Counted from the stretch's first letter, positions 25,556-35,445 are shown. The stretch is 64,000 bases of DNA from Erwinia sp. E602 (GCF_018141005.1 NZ_CP046582.1:124001-188000), one strand, 5' to 3'. Numbers and translations: made by a program. The notes: generated by a model from the sequence alone, not told the origin.

Positions 25556-27240
25556 TGGCCGCTTCTGCCTCTTTACTGCTGGCCAGCTATCTGGTCCTGC
25601 TGCTGCTGCTGGCCCGCCCGTTAGGGAAAGGGCTGGCACGGCTGATTGACGACCGGCCGCTGGCCGGTCTGGCGGGCGTTGAGCGCATGCTGTGGCGGGT
25701 CAGCGGCGTGGGCCCTGACGGTATGCACTGGACCCGCTATCTGCTGGCGATCCTGCTGTTTAACGCCGGCGGGCTGCTGCTGCTGTTTCTGCTGCTGATG
25801 AACCAGGCCAGCCTGCCGCTGAATCCGCAGCAGCTGCCGGACCTCCGCTGGGACCTGGCGCTGAACACCGCGGTCAGCTTTGTCACCAACACCAACTGGC
25901 AGGCCTACGCCGGGGAAAGCACCCTGAGCTACTTCAGCCAGATGGTCGGCTTAACCGTGCAGAACTTCCTCTCCGCCGCCACCGGCATCGCCGTCGCCTT
26001 TGCGCTGATCCGCGGTTTTACCCGGCGCGCGCTGGCCGATCTCGGCAACGCCTGGCGCGATATCACCCGCATCACCCTCTGTGTGCTGCTGCCGCTGTCG
26101 CTGATTATGGCGCTGCTGCTGGTCAGCCAGGGGGTGATTCAGAACCTGCACGGCTATGTCGACCTGACCACCCTGGAAGGGGCGAAGCAGACGCTGCCGA
26201 TGGGGCCGGTGGCCTCGCAGGAGGCGATCAAAATGCTCGGCACCAACGGCGGCGGCTTCTTTAACGCCAACTCGGCGCACCCGTTCGAGAACCCGACGAT
26301 CGTCAGCAACCTGATCGAGATGCTGGCGATCCTGCTGATCCCGGCCGCGCTCTGCTTCGCCTTCGGCGACGCGGTGGGCGACCGTCGTCAGGGCCATATG
26401 CTGCTGTGGGCGATGTCGCTGATGTTTATCGCGGCGGTAGCGCTGGTGATGTGGGCCGAACTGAACGGCAACCCGCACCTGCTCAGCCTCGGCGCGGACA
26501 GCGCCAGCAATATGGAGGGCAAAGAGGCGCGCTTTGGCATCCTTAACTCCAGCCTGTTTGCGGTGATCACCACCGCTGCCTCCTGCGGCGCGGTCAACGC
26601 CATGCATGACTCCTTTACCGCGCTGGGCGGCATGGTGCCGCTGTGGCTGATGCAGATCGGTGAGGTAGTGTTTGGCGGCGTCGGGGCCGGGCTGTACGGC
26701 ATGCTGCTGTTCGTGCTGCTGGCGGTGTTTATCGCCGGGCTGATGATCGGCCGCACCCCGGAGTTTCTCGGCAAAAAAATCACCGTCTGGGAGATGAAGA
26801 TGACCGCGCTGGCGATCCTCGTCACCCCGTGCCTGGTGCTGCTCGGCACCGCGCTGGCGATGATGACCGACGCCGGGCGCAGCGCGATGCTCAACCCGGG
26901 GCCGCACGGCTTCTCCGAAGTGCTGTACGCCGTCTCCTCGGCGGCTAACAACAACGGCAGCGCCTTCGGTGGCCTCAGCGCCAGTACGCCGTTCTGGAAC
27001 CTGCTGCTGGCGTTCTGCATGCTGGCTGGCCGCTTCGGCATCATTATTCCGGTGCTGGCGATTGCCGGATCGCTGGCGCTGAAAAAAGTCCAGCCCGCCG
27101 GCTCCGGCACGCTGCCGACCCACGGCGCGCTGTTTGTCGCGCTGCTGATCGGCACCGTGCTGCTGGTCGGTGCGCTGACCTTTATCCCGGCGCTGGCCTT
27201 AGGGCCGGTGGCGGAACATCTGCAGATGCTCAGTCGTTAA
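25555..27240 (+). CDS. kdpA: KdpA, K+-binding channel-like subunit
   Basis: 561 residues, about ten transmembrane helices with fourfold pseudo-symmetry. All four selectivity-filter loops are recognisable: [11 protein letters not shown] (~115), [15 protein letters not shown] (~232), [15 protein letters not shown] (~344) and [11 protein letters not shown] (~468). KdpA selects K+ and hands it to KdpB through an internal tunnel. The start follows kdpF by overlap, and kdpB begins 15 bp after its stop. Length and motifs match E. coli KdpA, with no sign of damage. Confidence 0.97.
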   Translation: MAASASLLLASYLVLLLLLARPLGKGLARLIDDRPLAGLAGVERMLWRVSGVGPDGMHWTRYLLAILLFNAGGLLLLFLLLMNQASLPLNPQQLPDLRWDLALNTAVSFVTNTNWQAYAGESTLSYFSQMVGLTVQNFLSAATGIAVAFALIRGFTRRALADLGNAWRDITRITLCVLLPLSLIMALLLVSQGVIQNLHGYVDLTTLEGAKQTLPMGPVASQEAIKMLGTNGGGFFNANSAHPFENPTIVSNLIEMLAILLIPAALCFAFGDAVGDRRQGHMLLWAMSLMFIAAVALVMWAELNGNPHLLSLGADSASNMEGKEARFGILNSSLFAVITTAASCGAVNAMHDSFTALGGMVPLWLMQIGEVVFGGVGAGLYGMLLFVLLAVFIAGLMIGRTPEFLGKKITVWEMKMTALAILVTPCLVLLGTALAMMTDAGRSAMLNPGPHGFSEVLYAVSSAANNNGSAFGGLSASTPFWNLLLAFCMLAGRFGIIIPVLAIAGSLALKKVQPAGSGTLPTHGALFVALLIGTVLLVGALTFIPALALGPVAEHLQMLSR

Positions 27241-27254
27241 GGGCGGAGAAAACC

Positions 27255-29303
27255 ATGAGTCGTAATCAACAGGCGCTGTTTGATGCTGCGCTGCTGCGCG
27301 TCGCCCTGCTGGACGCGCTGAAAAAGCTCGACCCGCGCACCCAGCTGCGCAACCCGGTGATGTTTGTCGTCTGGCTGGGCAGCGTGCTGACCAGCCTGCT
27401 GGCGGCGGCGATGGCCGCCGGCAAAACGCCGGGCGATACCGCCTTCACCGCCGCTATCGCGCTGTGGCTGTGGTTTACCGTGCTGTTTGCCAACTTCGCC
27501 GAAGCGCTGGCGGAAGGGCGCAGCAAGGCGCAGGCCAACAGCCTGAAGGGCGTCACCAGGACCAGCATGGCGAAAAAACTGGCCGCGGCGAAGTACGGTG
27601 CCGCGCACCAGCCGGTGGCAGCGGACACCCTGCGCAAGGGCGACTGGGTGCTGGTGGAAGCCGGCGACATGATCCCCTGCGATGGTGAGGTGCTGGAGGG
27701 GGGCGCTTCGGTGGATGAGAGCGCGATCACCGGCGAATCCGCGCCGGTGATCCGCGAGTCCGGCGGCGACTTCTCCTCGGTGACCGGCGGCACGCGCATC
27801 CTCTCCGACTGGCTGGTGGTGCAGTGCAGCGTCAACCCCGGTGAAACCTTCCTTGACCGGATGATTGCCATGGTGGAAGGGGCAACCCGGCGTAAAACGC
27901 CGAACGAAATCGCGCTGACCATTCTGCTGGTGGCGCTGACCATCGTGTTCCTGCTGGCGACCGCCACCCTGTGGCCGTTTACCGCCTGGGGCGGCAACGC
28001 GGTCAGCGTGACCGTGCTGGTGGCGCTGCTGGTGTGCCTGATCCCCACCACCATCGGCGGCCTGCTGTCGGCGATCGGCGTAGCGGGCATGAGCCGCATG
28101 CTGGCGGCCAACGTGATTGCCACCAGCGGCCGCGCGGTGGAGGCGGCGGGGGACGTGGACGTGCTGCTGCTGGATAAAACCGGCACCATCACCCTCGGCA
28201 ACCGCCAGGCGTCGCAGTTTCTGCCCGCGCCGGGCGTGACCGAAGAGCAGCTGGCCGACGCGGCGCAGCTGGCCTCGCTGGCCGATGAAACCCCGGAAGG
28301 GCGCAGCATCGTGGTGCTGGCCAAGCAGAAATTTAACCTGCGCGAACGCGACCTGCTGAGCCTCAACGCCACCTTTATCCCGTTCTCGGCGCAGACGCGG
28401 ATGAGCGGGGTGAACGTCGGCGAGCGGGCGATCCGTAAAGGGGCGGTCGATGCGGTAAAACGCTATATCGACAGCAACGGCGGCGACTTCCCGGCGGCGG
28501 TGAACGGGCTGGTGGAGCAGGTGGCGCGCGGCGGCGGTACGCCGCTGGTGGTCTGTGACGGCGCGCGGGTGATGGGCGTGGTGGCGTTAAAGGATATCGT
28601 TAAGGGCGGCATTAAGGAGCGCTTTGCCGAACTGCGCCGCATGGGCATTAAAACGGTGATGGTCACCGGCGATAACCCGCTGACCGCTGCTGCCATTGCC
28701 GCCGAAGCCGGCGTCGACGACTTCCTGTCGGAAGCGACGCCGGAAGCCAAGCTGGCGCTGATCCGCCAGTATCAGGCGGAGGGGCGGCTGGTGGCGATGA
28801 CCGGCGACGGCACCAACGACGCCCCGGCGCTGGCGCAGGCCGACGTGGCGGTGGCGATGAACTCCGGCACCCAGGCGGCGAAAGAGGCGGGCAATATGGT
28901 TGACCTTGACTCCAACCCGACCAAGCTGCTGGAGGTGGTGCATATCGGCAAGCAGATGCTGATGACCCGTGGATCGCTGACCACCTTCAGCATCGCCAAC
29001 GACGTGGCGAAGTACTTCGCCATTATCCCGGCGGCGTTTGCGGTCACTTATCCGCAGCTGAACAGCCTGAACGTGATGCGGCTGCACTCGCCGGACTCGG
29101 CGATCCTGTCGGCGGTGATCTTCAACGCGCTGGTGATCGTGTTTCTGATCCCGCTGGCGCTGAAGGGGGTGAGCTATCGTCCGCTGAGCGCCGCCGCGCT
29201 GCTGCGCCGCAACCTGTGGCTGTACGGCGTCGGTGGCCTGCTGGTGCCGTTTATCGGCATCAAATTGATTGACCTGCTGCTGACCGTCAGCGGCCTGGTG
29301 TAA
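27255..29303 (+). CDS. kdpB: KdpB, P-type ATPase subunit
   Basis: 682 residues. Phosphorylation motif DKTGTITLG places the acceptor aspartate at residue 307, the same number as in E. coli. Also present are the actuator TGES motif ([10 protein letters not shown], ~160) with the regulatory Ser of that loop, the nucleotide-domain segment near 395 (KGAVDAV), and the hinge [16 protein letters not shown] near 518. It hydrolyses ATP to drive K+ uptake through KdpA. GGAG precedes the ATG. Intact. Confidence 0.97.
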   Translation: MSRNQQALFDAALLRVALLDALKKLDPRTQLRNPVMFVVWLGSVLTSLLAAAMAAGKTPGDTAFTAAIALWLWFTVLFANFAEALAEGRSKAQANSLKGVTRTSMAKKLAAAKYGAAHQPVAADTLRKGDWVLVEAGDMIPCDGEVLEGGASVDESAITGESAPVIRESGGDFSSVTGGTRILSDWLVVQCSVNPGETFLDRMIAMVEGATRRKTPNEIALTILLVALTIVFLLATATLWPFTAWGGNAVSVTVLVALLVCLIPTTIGGLLSAIGVAGMSRMLAANVIATSGRAVEAAGDVDVLLLDKTGTITLGNRQASQFLPAPGVTEEQLADAAQLASLADETPEGRSIVVLAKQKFNLRERDLLSLNATFIPFSAQTRMSGVNVGERAIRKGAVDAVKRYIDSNGGDFPAAVNGLVEQVARGGGTPLVVCDGARVMGVVALKDIVKGGIKERFAELRRMGIKTVMVTGDNPLTAAAIAAEAGVDDFLSEATPEAKLALIRQYQAEGRLVAMTGDGTNDAPALAQADVAVAMNSGTQAAKEAGNMVDLDSNPTKLLEVVHIGKQMLMTRGSLTTFSIANDVAKYFAIIPAAFAVTYPQLNSLNVMRLHSPDSAILSAVIFNALVIVFLIPLALKGVSYRPLSAAALLRRNLWLYGVGGLLVPFIGIKLIDLLLTVSGLV

Positions 29304-29314
29304 GAGGAACCCTT

Positions 29315-29887
29315 ATGAGTCAGTTACGTCCTGCCCTGATTTTACTGCTGCTGCTGACGCTGGTCACCGGCGTGTTCTATCCTCTGTTAACCACCGCGCT
29401 GGCGCAGTGGCTGCTGCCGCTGCCCGCCAACGGCTCGCTGATTGAGGTGGCCGGGGAGACGCGCGGCTCGGCGCCGATCGGCCAGAACTTTGTCCGCGCC
29501 GACTATTTCCACGGCCGCCCGTCGGCGGCAGGTGACGCACCGTACAATGCGCTGGCCTCCTCCGGCAGCAACCTGGCGGCCAGCAACCCGGCGCTGGACC
29601 AGGCGATCGCCGGGCGGGTACAGGCGCTGCGGGCGCAGAACCCGCAGGCAGAAGGCGCGATCCCGGTGGATCTGCTGACCGCCTCCGGCAGCGGGCTGGA
29701 TCCGCAGATTTCGCCGGCGGCGGCCCGCTGGCAGGCTCCACGGGTGGCGGCTGCCCGCCAGCTGCCGCTGGAGCAGGTGCAGCAGCTGATTGATGCACAT
29801 ACCGTGACGCCGCGCCCGGCCTTTATCGGCGACCCGGTGGTCAACGTGCTTGAGTTAAATCTGGCGCTGGATAAGCTGACGCACTGA
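29315..29887 (+). CDS. kdpC: KdpC, accessory subunit of the K+-ATPase
   Basis: 190 residues with one N-terminal transmembrane helix ([28 protein letters not shown]) and a periplasmic domain containing the family sequences [19 protein letters not shown] and [21 protein letters not shown]. It stabilises the KdpFABC complex. The last codons and the stop lie inside an 8-bp tandem repeat that continues downstream, so the 3' end of the gene is also the start of a simple-sequence array. Confidence 0.96.
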   Translation: MSQLRPALILLLLLTLVTGVFYPLLTTALAQWLLPLPANGSLIEVAGETRGSAPIGQNFVRADYFHGRPSAAGDAPYNALASSGSNLAASNPALDQAIAGRVQALRAQNPQAEGAIPVDLLTASGSGLDPQISPAAARWQAPRVAAARQLPLEQVQQLIDAHTVTPRPAFIGDPVVNVLELNLALDKLTH

Positions 29888-29931
29888 CGCACTGACGCAC
29901 TGACGCACTGACGCACTGACGCACTGATGCG
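29876..29931. repeat. 8-bp tandem repeat CTGACGCA across the kdpC stop
   Basis: Six perfect copies of CTGACGCA (29876-29923) and one diverged copy (CTGATGCG). The first one and a half units encode the end of kdpC and its TGA; the rest lies in the kdpC-kdpD gap. Because the stop is in unit two, changes in copy number would not alter the protein but would change the spacing to kdpD. Confidence 0.95.
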
Positions 29932-30082
29932 CAGGCTCAACCAGGCTAACCGTGCAGGAAGGGGTGAGCAGGCGGATCATGGTCGGCTCAGTGGCGCACT
30001 CTGCGCAATCCAGCCGGTGCGGAACGGTATGTTCAGTGCGCTGCCAGCATAGGAAGATCACCCTTTGACAGGGGCTAACAGG

Positions 30083-32764
30083 ATGACGATGAACGATGAC
30101 ATTCAGCGCCCCGACCCGGACACGCTGCTGCGCCAGACGGCGGAGAGCCGGCGCGGCAAGCTGAAAATTTACTTCGGTGCCTGCGCCGGAGTGGGGAAAA
30201 CCTGGGCGATGCTGCAGGAGGCACGGCGGCTGCGGGCGCAGGGGCTGGAGGTGCTGGTCGGCGTGGTGGAAACCCACGACCGCCCGGAGACCGCCGCGCT
30301 GCTGGCCGGGCTGACCCTGCTGCCGCGCCGCGCGACCGCACATCAGCGGCACGCGGAGTTCGATCTGGACGCGGCGCTGGCGCGCCATCCGGCGGTGATC
30401 CTGATCGATGAACTGGCGCACAGCAATGCCCCCGGCTCGCGCCATCCTAAACGCTGGCAGGACATCGACGAGCTGCTCGACGCCGGCATTGACGTGATGA
30501 CCACCGTCAACGTGCAGCACCTGGAGAGCCTGAATGACGTGGTCGGCGGCGTCACCGGCATCCGCGTGCGTGAAACGGTGCCGGACCCGTTTTTTGACGC
30601 CGCCGATGAGATCGTGCTGGTGGATCTGCCGCCGGACGACCTGCGCCAGCGGCTGAAGGAGGGCAAGGTCTATATCGGTACCGGGGCGGAACGGGCGATC
30701 GAGAACTTCTTCCGCAAGGGCAACCTGATCGCGTTGCGCGAACTGGCGCTCAGGCGCACCGCCGACCAGGTGGACGACCAGATGCGCGCCTGGCGCGACG
30801 GCCAGGGGCCGGAGAAGGTCTGGCACACCCGCGACGCGATCCTGCTGTGTATTGGCGACGACAGCGGTAGCGAGAAGCTGGTACGTACCGCCGCCCGGCT
30901 GGCGGCGCGCCTCGACAGCGTCTGGCACGCCGTGTATGTCGAAACCCCGCGCCTGTGGCGATTGCCGGAGGTGAAACGTCGCGGCATTCTGCGCACCCTG
31001 CAGCTGGCACAGGAGCTGGGCGCGGAAACCGCCACCCTCTCCGACCCCAGCGAAGCACATGCGGTGCTGCGCTACGCCCGCGAACATAACCTCGGAAAAA
31101 TTATCACCGGCCGCCGCCCCTCGCGCCGCCCGTGGCGCGAGCGCTTTGCCGACCGGCTGGTCGCGCTGGCCCCCGAACTGGATATTCTGATTGTCGCCCT
31201 TGATCAACCCGCGACGGACGCGGCGCGGCCGCCGATCGCGGGCGTTCCCGCTGTGGAATCGCGCTGGCCTGGCCGGCTACGCGGCTACGCGGCGGCGGCG
31301 CTGCTGTGCGCGGGCGTGACGCTGGCCGGGCTGTGGCTGCTGCCGGGGGTGGATTCCGCCAACCTGGTGATGGTCTATCTGCTGGCGGTGGTGATCGTCG
31401 CGCTGCGCTGGGGACGCTGGCCGTCGGTGCTGGCCACGCTGCTGAATATCGTCGCCTTTGACCTGGTATTTGTGATGCCCACCGGCACTATGGCGGTCTC
31501 CGACGTGCAGTATCTGGTGACCTTTGCGGTGATGCTGGCGGTGGGGGTAATCGTCGGCAACCTGACCGCCGGGGTGCGTTACCAGGCGCGGGTGGCGCGC
31601 TACCGCGAGCGGCGGGCACACCATCTGTATGAGCTGGCGAAAGGCTTAAGCCGGGCGCGCAGCGCGCGCGATATCGCGGCTATCGTCCAGCGCAGCGTGG
31701 AGAATACCCTGCAGGCGCGTGGCGAGCTGTGGCTGCCGGACGCGCAGGGCGAGCTGCAGGCGGTGGGGGAGCCACGGCTCAGCGCCCAGCCGGAGCGCGC
31801 CATCACGCGCTGGAGTTTTGACAAAGGCCAGCCCGCCGGGGCGGGAACCGACACCCTGCCCGCCGTGCCCTGGCAAATGCTGCCGCTGAAAAGCGCCACG
31901 GAAACCCTTGGCCTGCTGATTCTGGAGCCGGTCAACCTGCAACAGCTGATGATCCCCGAGCAGCAGCGGCTGGTGGAGACCTTTACCGTGCTGGCCGCCA
32001 ACGCGCTGGACCGCATCGCCCTCGGCCAGCGCGAGGCGGCCTCGCGGCTGGCAGCGGAGCGCGAACAGCTGCGCAACGCGCTGCTGGCGGCGCTGTCGCA
32101 CGATCTGCGCACCCCGCTGACCGTGCTGTTCGGCCAGGCGGAGATCCTGACGCTGGATCTGGCCAGCGAAGGTTCGCCGTACGCGCCGCAGGCCAGCGCG
32201 CTGCGCGCCCAGGCGCTGAACACCGTGCGGCTGGTGAATAACCTGCTGGATATGGCGCGGCTGCAGTCCGGCGGCATCCTGCTGCAGCGCGAATGGATGG
32301 CGCTGGACGAGCTGATCGGCAGCGCCCTCCGCCAGCTGGCTCCGGCACCGGGCAGCGCCGACATCCTCCTCGATCTGCCGCCAGAGATGCTGCTGATTGA
32401 GGTGGACGGCCCGCTGATGGAGCGGGTGCTGGTCAACCTGCTGGAAAACGCGCTGAAGTATGCCGGAACAGGGGCGACGATCGGTATTCGCGCCACGCAG
32501 CCCGTGCCGCAGCAGCTGCAGCTGGAGGTGTGGGACAGCGGGCCGGGCATTGCCGACGGCCAGCAGCGGATGATTTTTGAAAAGTTCTCACGCGGGGATA
32601 AAGAGTCAGCGGTGCCGGGGGTCGGCCTGGGCTTAGCGATCTGCCAGGCGATCGTCACCCTGCACGACGGCGAGATCCGCGCGGAGAACCGGCCAGAGGG
32701 CGGGGCGCGGTTTCTCATTACTCTGCCGCTGAGCGAGCCGCCGGCGATTGCGGATTATGCGTAG
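30083..32764 (+). CDS. kdpD: Sensor histidine kinase KdpD
   Basis: 893 residues. The N-terminal KdpD domain has a Walker A motif (GACAGVGKTWAML, ~35). A USP-like domain follows near 250-365. Four closely spaced transmembrane helices lie at ~395-495 (YAAAALLCAGVTLAGLWLLP onward), then a GAF-like region, the HisKA box (ALSHDLRTPLTVLF, His at 673 as in E. coli) and the HATPase (NLLENALKYA; GVGLGLAICQAI). It senses K+ limitation and turgor and phosphorylates KdpE. The start is chosen at MTMNDD behind AGGGG, which also reproduces E. coli numbering. No kdpE follows: the next gene is unrelated. Confidence 0.96.
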   Translation: MTMNDDIQRPDPDTLLRQTAESRRGKLKIYFGACAGVGKTWAMLQEARRLRAQGLEVLVGVVETHDRPETAALLAGLTLLPRRATAHQRHAEFDLDAALARHPAVILIDELAHSNAPGSRHPKRWQDIDELLDAGIDVMTTVNVQHLESLNDVVGGVTGIRVRETVPDPFFDAADEIVLVDLPPDDLRQRLKEGKVYIGTGAERAIENFFRKGNLIALRELALRRTADQVDDQMRAWRDGQGPEKVWHTRDAILLCIGDDSGSEKLVRTAARLAARLDSVWHAVYVETPRLWRLPEVKRRGILRTLQLAQELGAETATLSDPSEAHAVLRYAREHNLGKIITGRRPSRRPWRERFADRLVALAPELDILIVALDQPATDAARPPIAGVPAVESRWPGRLRGYAAAALLCAGVTLAGLWLLPGVDSANLVMVYLLAVVIVALRWGRWPSVLATLLNIVAFDLVFVMPTGTMAVSDVQYLVTFAVMLAVGVIVGNLTAGVRYQARVARYRERRAHHLYELAKGLSRARSARDIAAIVQRSVENTLQARGELWLPDAQGELQAVGEPRLSAQPERAITRWSFDKGQPAGAGTDTLPAVPWQMLPLKSATETLGLLILEPVNLQQLMIPEQQRLVETFTVLAANALDRIALGQREAASRLAAEREQLRNALLAALSHDLRTPLTVLFGQAEILTLDLASEGSPYAPQASALRAQALNTVRLVNNLLDMARLQSGGILLQREWMALDELIGSALRQLAPAPGSADILLDLPPEMLLIEVDGPLMERVLVNLLENALKYAGTGATIGIRATQPVPQQLQLEVWDSGPGIADGQQRMIFEKFSRGDKESAVPGVGLGLAICQAIVTLHDGEIRAENRPEGGARFLITLPLSEPPAIADYA

Positions 32765-32861
32765 CAGTACGCAGGATGGAAATTTCGGCCTGAAACGGGA
32801 TTGTCACCGGCGGGAGGAGTGAGTAAATAGTGATACGCAATCCACGGAGCAGGAGCTTATT

Positions 32862-33422
32862 GTGCATCACTGGGAATGGCATGATTTTACCGACCGTACT
32901 GAGTCTGAGGTGGTTGATGAGTTCGATCCTCATGCATCAGTAAGCAGCACCGCAACCGGCGAATACATCTCTCGTGATTTCTGGGTTGGCAGTTCCGGGG
33001 AGGGATTTCGCTATACCCTCGGTCTGCTGCGTATTACCGGTCAGTCGCTGCTGGACGGGATAACGGGTGGCCCGATTCTTTATCATGGAAGAAAGCTGGT
33101 CGTTCCCGGGAGCGGCGGGTGGGTTGTGAGTTTTAACCTGTCAGGAGCGGGCCAGGAATTCAGGCGCGTTCAGCTGACGCAGCGTGCCAGAAAAGACCTG
33201 TTCGCGGCGATTTCCTGCGCAGTTTATGACCATTACAACGTGACCAAGGCAGGACTATACTGCTGGTATGCTGCGCGCCCTGAATTGGTCAAACTTTATG
33301 ACAGAGCGCTGGGTTGCAGGAAACAGCCAGAAAGCAGACAAAAATTTATTCCGGGAATAGTCACGCTGAACCAGACAGGCCAGGTAAGGAGAGGATATGC
33401 CATTATCACCAGATACTACTGA
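32862..33422 (+). CDS. Hypothetical protein, first gene of an overlapping pair
   Basis: 186 residues from a GTG with AGGAG at 6-bp spacing. I do not recognise the family. The sequence is a soluble mixed alpha/beta protein with many aromatics (MHHWEWHDFTDRTESEVV; YDHYNVTKAGLYCWYAARPE), no signal peptide and no membrane helix. The C-terminal part is basic. It overlaps the following 71-residue gene by 26 bp, which has its own strong Shine-Dalgarno. Two small soluble proteins, overlapping, in a unit of lower GC than its neighbours, is the layout of a toxin-antitoxin pair, but no residue pattern confirms that. Confidence 0.65.
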   Translation: MHHWEWHDFTDRTESEVVDEFDPHASVSSTATGEYISRDFWVGSSGEGFRYTLGLLRITGQSLLDGITGGPILYHGRKLVVPGSGGWVVSFNLSGAGQEFRRVQLTQRARKDLFAAISCAVYDHYNVTKAGLYCWYAARPELVKLYDRALGCRKQPESRQKFIPGIVTLNQTGQVRRGYAIITRYY

Positions 33423-33612
33423 CACGATAGATATGGAAGCGTTTTGTGCCTGGCTGGATCGCCGGCTGAAACACGCAGCCGAAGTCACGGCAAAAGAAAA
33501 ACTCGCGTCAGGTGAATATGTGATGTTTAAAGGCAGACCGGTACCGGCCTCTCTGCTTGCCGAAGAAGCTGCAATAAAGAGAGCCCGGCAGAGAAGAAAG
33601 GCTGCGGGATAA
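33397..33612 (+). CDS. Small charged protein, second gene of an overlapping pair
   Basis: 71 residues, beginning MPLSPDTTDTIDMEAFCAWL behind AAGGAGAGGAT, an excellent ribosome-binding site inside the preceding gene. The protein is helical and highly charged, with a central RRLKHAAEVTAKEKLASGEY and a basic tail (IKRARQRRKAAG). The GEYVMFKGRPVPASLLAEE segment might be a conserved partner-binding motif. Size, charge and overlap suggest a small partner (antitoxin-like) of the 186-residue protein. Function unknown. Confidence 0.65.
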   Translation: MPLSPDTTDTIDMEAFCAWLDRRLKHAAEVTAKEKLASGEYVMFKGRPVPASLLAEEAAIKRARQRRKAAG

Positions 33613-33640
33613 ACTTACAGAAGTTGCCAGCTGCAGTGAG

Positions 33641-34261
33641 CTAAACCCGTTCTGCGCCCATCTCCAGTACTTCGGCAATATACTCCCCGGCCCGTCTCGC
33701 GCCCTGCGCCGAAATGGTATGCCCGACCCCCGGCTCAAACTGGCTGCTGACCTGCACGCCCAGCGCGCTCAGCTTATCAACCGCCGCTTCACTTTCCGCC
33801 TGCGGGATCACCCCGTCCGCGCTGCCGTGGATCAGCAGCACCGGCGTTGTTAACGGCGGCGTATGCGGCAGCGGTGAGGAGAGCCGTCCGGAGAAGGCAA
33901 CGATACCACCGACCGGCCAGCGGCCGCTGACCAGCGCGTCGAGCGCCATAATCGATCCCTGTGAGAAGCCGACCAGCACCACGCGATCCAGACGATCCTG
34001 CATCTGATGCTGTTCAAGGATCGCCGCGATCGTCGGGTCAAACGCCTCGCGGGCGGCGGCGACCCGCGCCGGACGGTTTTCCGGCGTGACCCCCGCCAGG
34101 CTGAACCACTGCCAGCCCGCGCCGTGCTCAAAATGGTGGGGCGCATCGGGGCTGGCGAAGCGCAGCCCCGGCAGCGTCTGCGCCCAGTGCGCGCCAAGCC
34201 CGGCGAGGTCGTCGCCGCTGCTGCCCACGCCGTGCAGCAAAATCACTAACCCGTCTGTCAT
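33641..34261 (-). CDS. Alpha/beta-hydrolase (carboxylesterase, YpfH-like)
   Basis: 206 residues of the phospholipase/carboxylesterase group. Nucleophile elbow GFSQGS (Ser near 119), acid in HGSADGVIP (~165) and histidine in PGVGHTIS (~195) form the catalytic triad; LHGVGSSGDD near residue 9 supplies the oxyanion region. It resembles E. coli YpfH in size and order. The Shine-Dalgarno AAGGAAC is 6 bp from the ATG. Only 26 bp upstream of the ATG lies an 8-bp tandem repeat array, so repeat length could influence its promoter or leader. Confidence 0.9.
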   Translation of the reverse strand: MTDGLVILLHGVGSSGDDLAGLGAHWAQTLPGLRFASPDAPHHFEHGAGWQWFSLAGVTPENRPARVAAAREAFDPTIAAILEQHQMQDRLDRVVLVGFSQGSIMALDALVSGRWPVGGIVAFSGRLSSPLPHTPPLTTPVLLIHGSADGVIPQAESEAAVDKLSALGVQVSSQFEPGVGHTISAQGARRAGEYIAEVLEMGAERV

Positions 34262-34286
34262 TATTCTGTTCCTTAAGTCATAAATC

Positions 34287-34360
34287 GTCAGCCAGTCAGC
34301 CAGTCAGCCAGTCAGCCAGTCAGCCAGTCAGCCAGTCAGCCCGGCACGGCACGGCACGGC
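34287..34360. repeat. 8-bp tandem repeat GTCAGCCA and adjoining 5-bp repeat
   Basis: Six perfect GTCAGCCA units (34287-34334), a seventh ending in C (34335-34342), then GGCAC repeated three times plus GGC (34343-34360). The array occupies the space between the yqjG stop and the esterase start, 26 bp from that ATG. Confidence 0.95.
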
Positions 34361-34470
34361 CGAAAGAGGCCAGCAGTGGGGCGCGGCTGTTAAAGAAACA
34401 CCTTTATCACCAGCCGGTCACTGGCTCCCGACACCCTTGCTACCGTCATAAACTGACGTCTTAAGCCACG

Positions 34471-35436
34471 TTAATCCTGAAAGCCGTAAGCGCGCATATC
34501 CGGTCCCACCGGCACGATGCCGTTGGGGTTCAGCGCTTTGATCGAGTAGTAGCCCGCCTTGATATGGGCGATGCTCACCGTCTCGCGCACGCCGGGCAGT
34601 TCCAGCATCCGCAGCAGATAGCCGTTCAGCGCCGGGAAGTCGCGCAGCTGGCGCTGGTTGCACTTAAACAGACCGTGGTAGGCGGCGTCAAAGCGAATCA
34701 GCGTGACAAACAGGCGGATATCGGCTTCTGTTAGCGCGTTGCCGAACAGCCACGGGCCGCCGTCGGTCAGCCGTGTTTCCAGCTCATCAAGCATAGCGAA
34801 CACGTCATGATATGCCTCGCGGTAGCTTTCAGGCGTGGTGGCAAAACCGGCGCGGTATACGCCGTTATTCAGCCGTGGGTAGACCTGCGCGTTCAGCGCG
34901 TCAATCTGCCCGCGCAGCGCGGCCGGGTAGAGATCGAGGCTGTTATCAGCCAGGGTACCGAAGCCGCTGTTGAGCATACGCACGATATCCGCTGACTCGT
35001 TGCTGACGATGGTGCCGGTTTTTTTATCCCACAGCACCGGCACGGTGGCGCGGCCGGTAAAGCCGCCGTCGGCGCGGGTATAGAGCTGGTGCAGATACTC
35101 CGCGCCATTCAGCGTATCGCGATCGGCACCGGGGAAGTCGCCGAAATGCCAGCCTTCGTCGGTCAGTTGCGGCTCCACCACCGAGACGCTAATCAGCTGC
35201 TCCAGCCCCTTCAGCTTACGGGCGATCAGCGTGCGCGAAGCCCACGGGCAGATCAGCGCGACATACAGGTGATAACGATCCGCTTCGGCGATAAAACCGC
35301 CGTCTCCGGTCGGGCCTGGTGCGCCGTCCGGCGTTACCCAGTGGCGGAAGCTGGAGATCTGGCGGACAAAGCCGCCCTGTTCATCGGTGGCCTGCACCGG
35401 GTGCCATTCGGCGGTCCACTTACCGTTAACCAGCAT
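34471..35436 (-). CDS. yqjG: Glutathionyl-hydroquinone reductase YqjG
   Basis: 321 residues of the Xi-class glutathione transferases. The catalytic cysteine sits in ALICPWASRTLIARKL (~63), and the family sequences SVVEPQLTDEGWHF, YTGRATVPVLWD-like FTGRATVPVLWDKKT and SNESADIVRML (~145) are present; the C-terminal all-helical GST domain follows. It reduces glutathionyl-hydroquinones with GSH. It lies 9 bp downstream of the DoxX gene, the same yqjF-yqjG order as in E. coli, so they are co-transcribed. A tandem repeat begins about 110 bp past its stop. Confidence 0.93.
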   Translation of the reverse strand: MLVNGKWTAEWHPVQATDEQGGFVRQISSFRHWVTPDGAPGPTGDGGFIAEADRYHLYVALICPWASRTLIARKLKGLEQLISVSVVEPQLTDEGWHFGDFPGADRDTLNGAEYLHQLYTRADGGFTGRATVPVLWDKKTGTIVSNESADIVRMLNSGFGTLADNSLDLYPAALRGQIDALNAQVYPRLNNGVYRAGFATTPESYREAYHDVFAMLDELETRLTDGGPWLFGNALTEADIRLFVTLIRFDAAYHGLFKCNQRQLRDFPALNGYLLRMLELPGVRETVSIAHIKAGYYSIKALNPNGIVPVGPDMRAYGFQD

Positions 35437-35445
35437 AGGGGCTCC

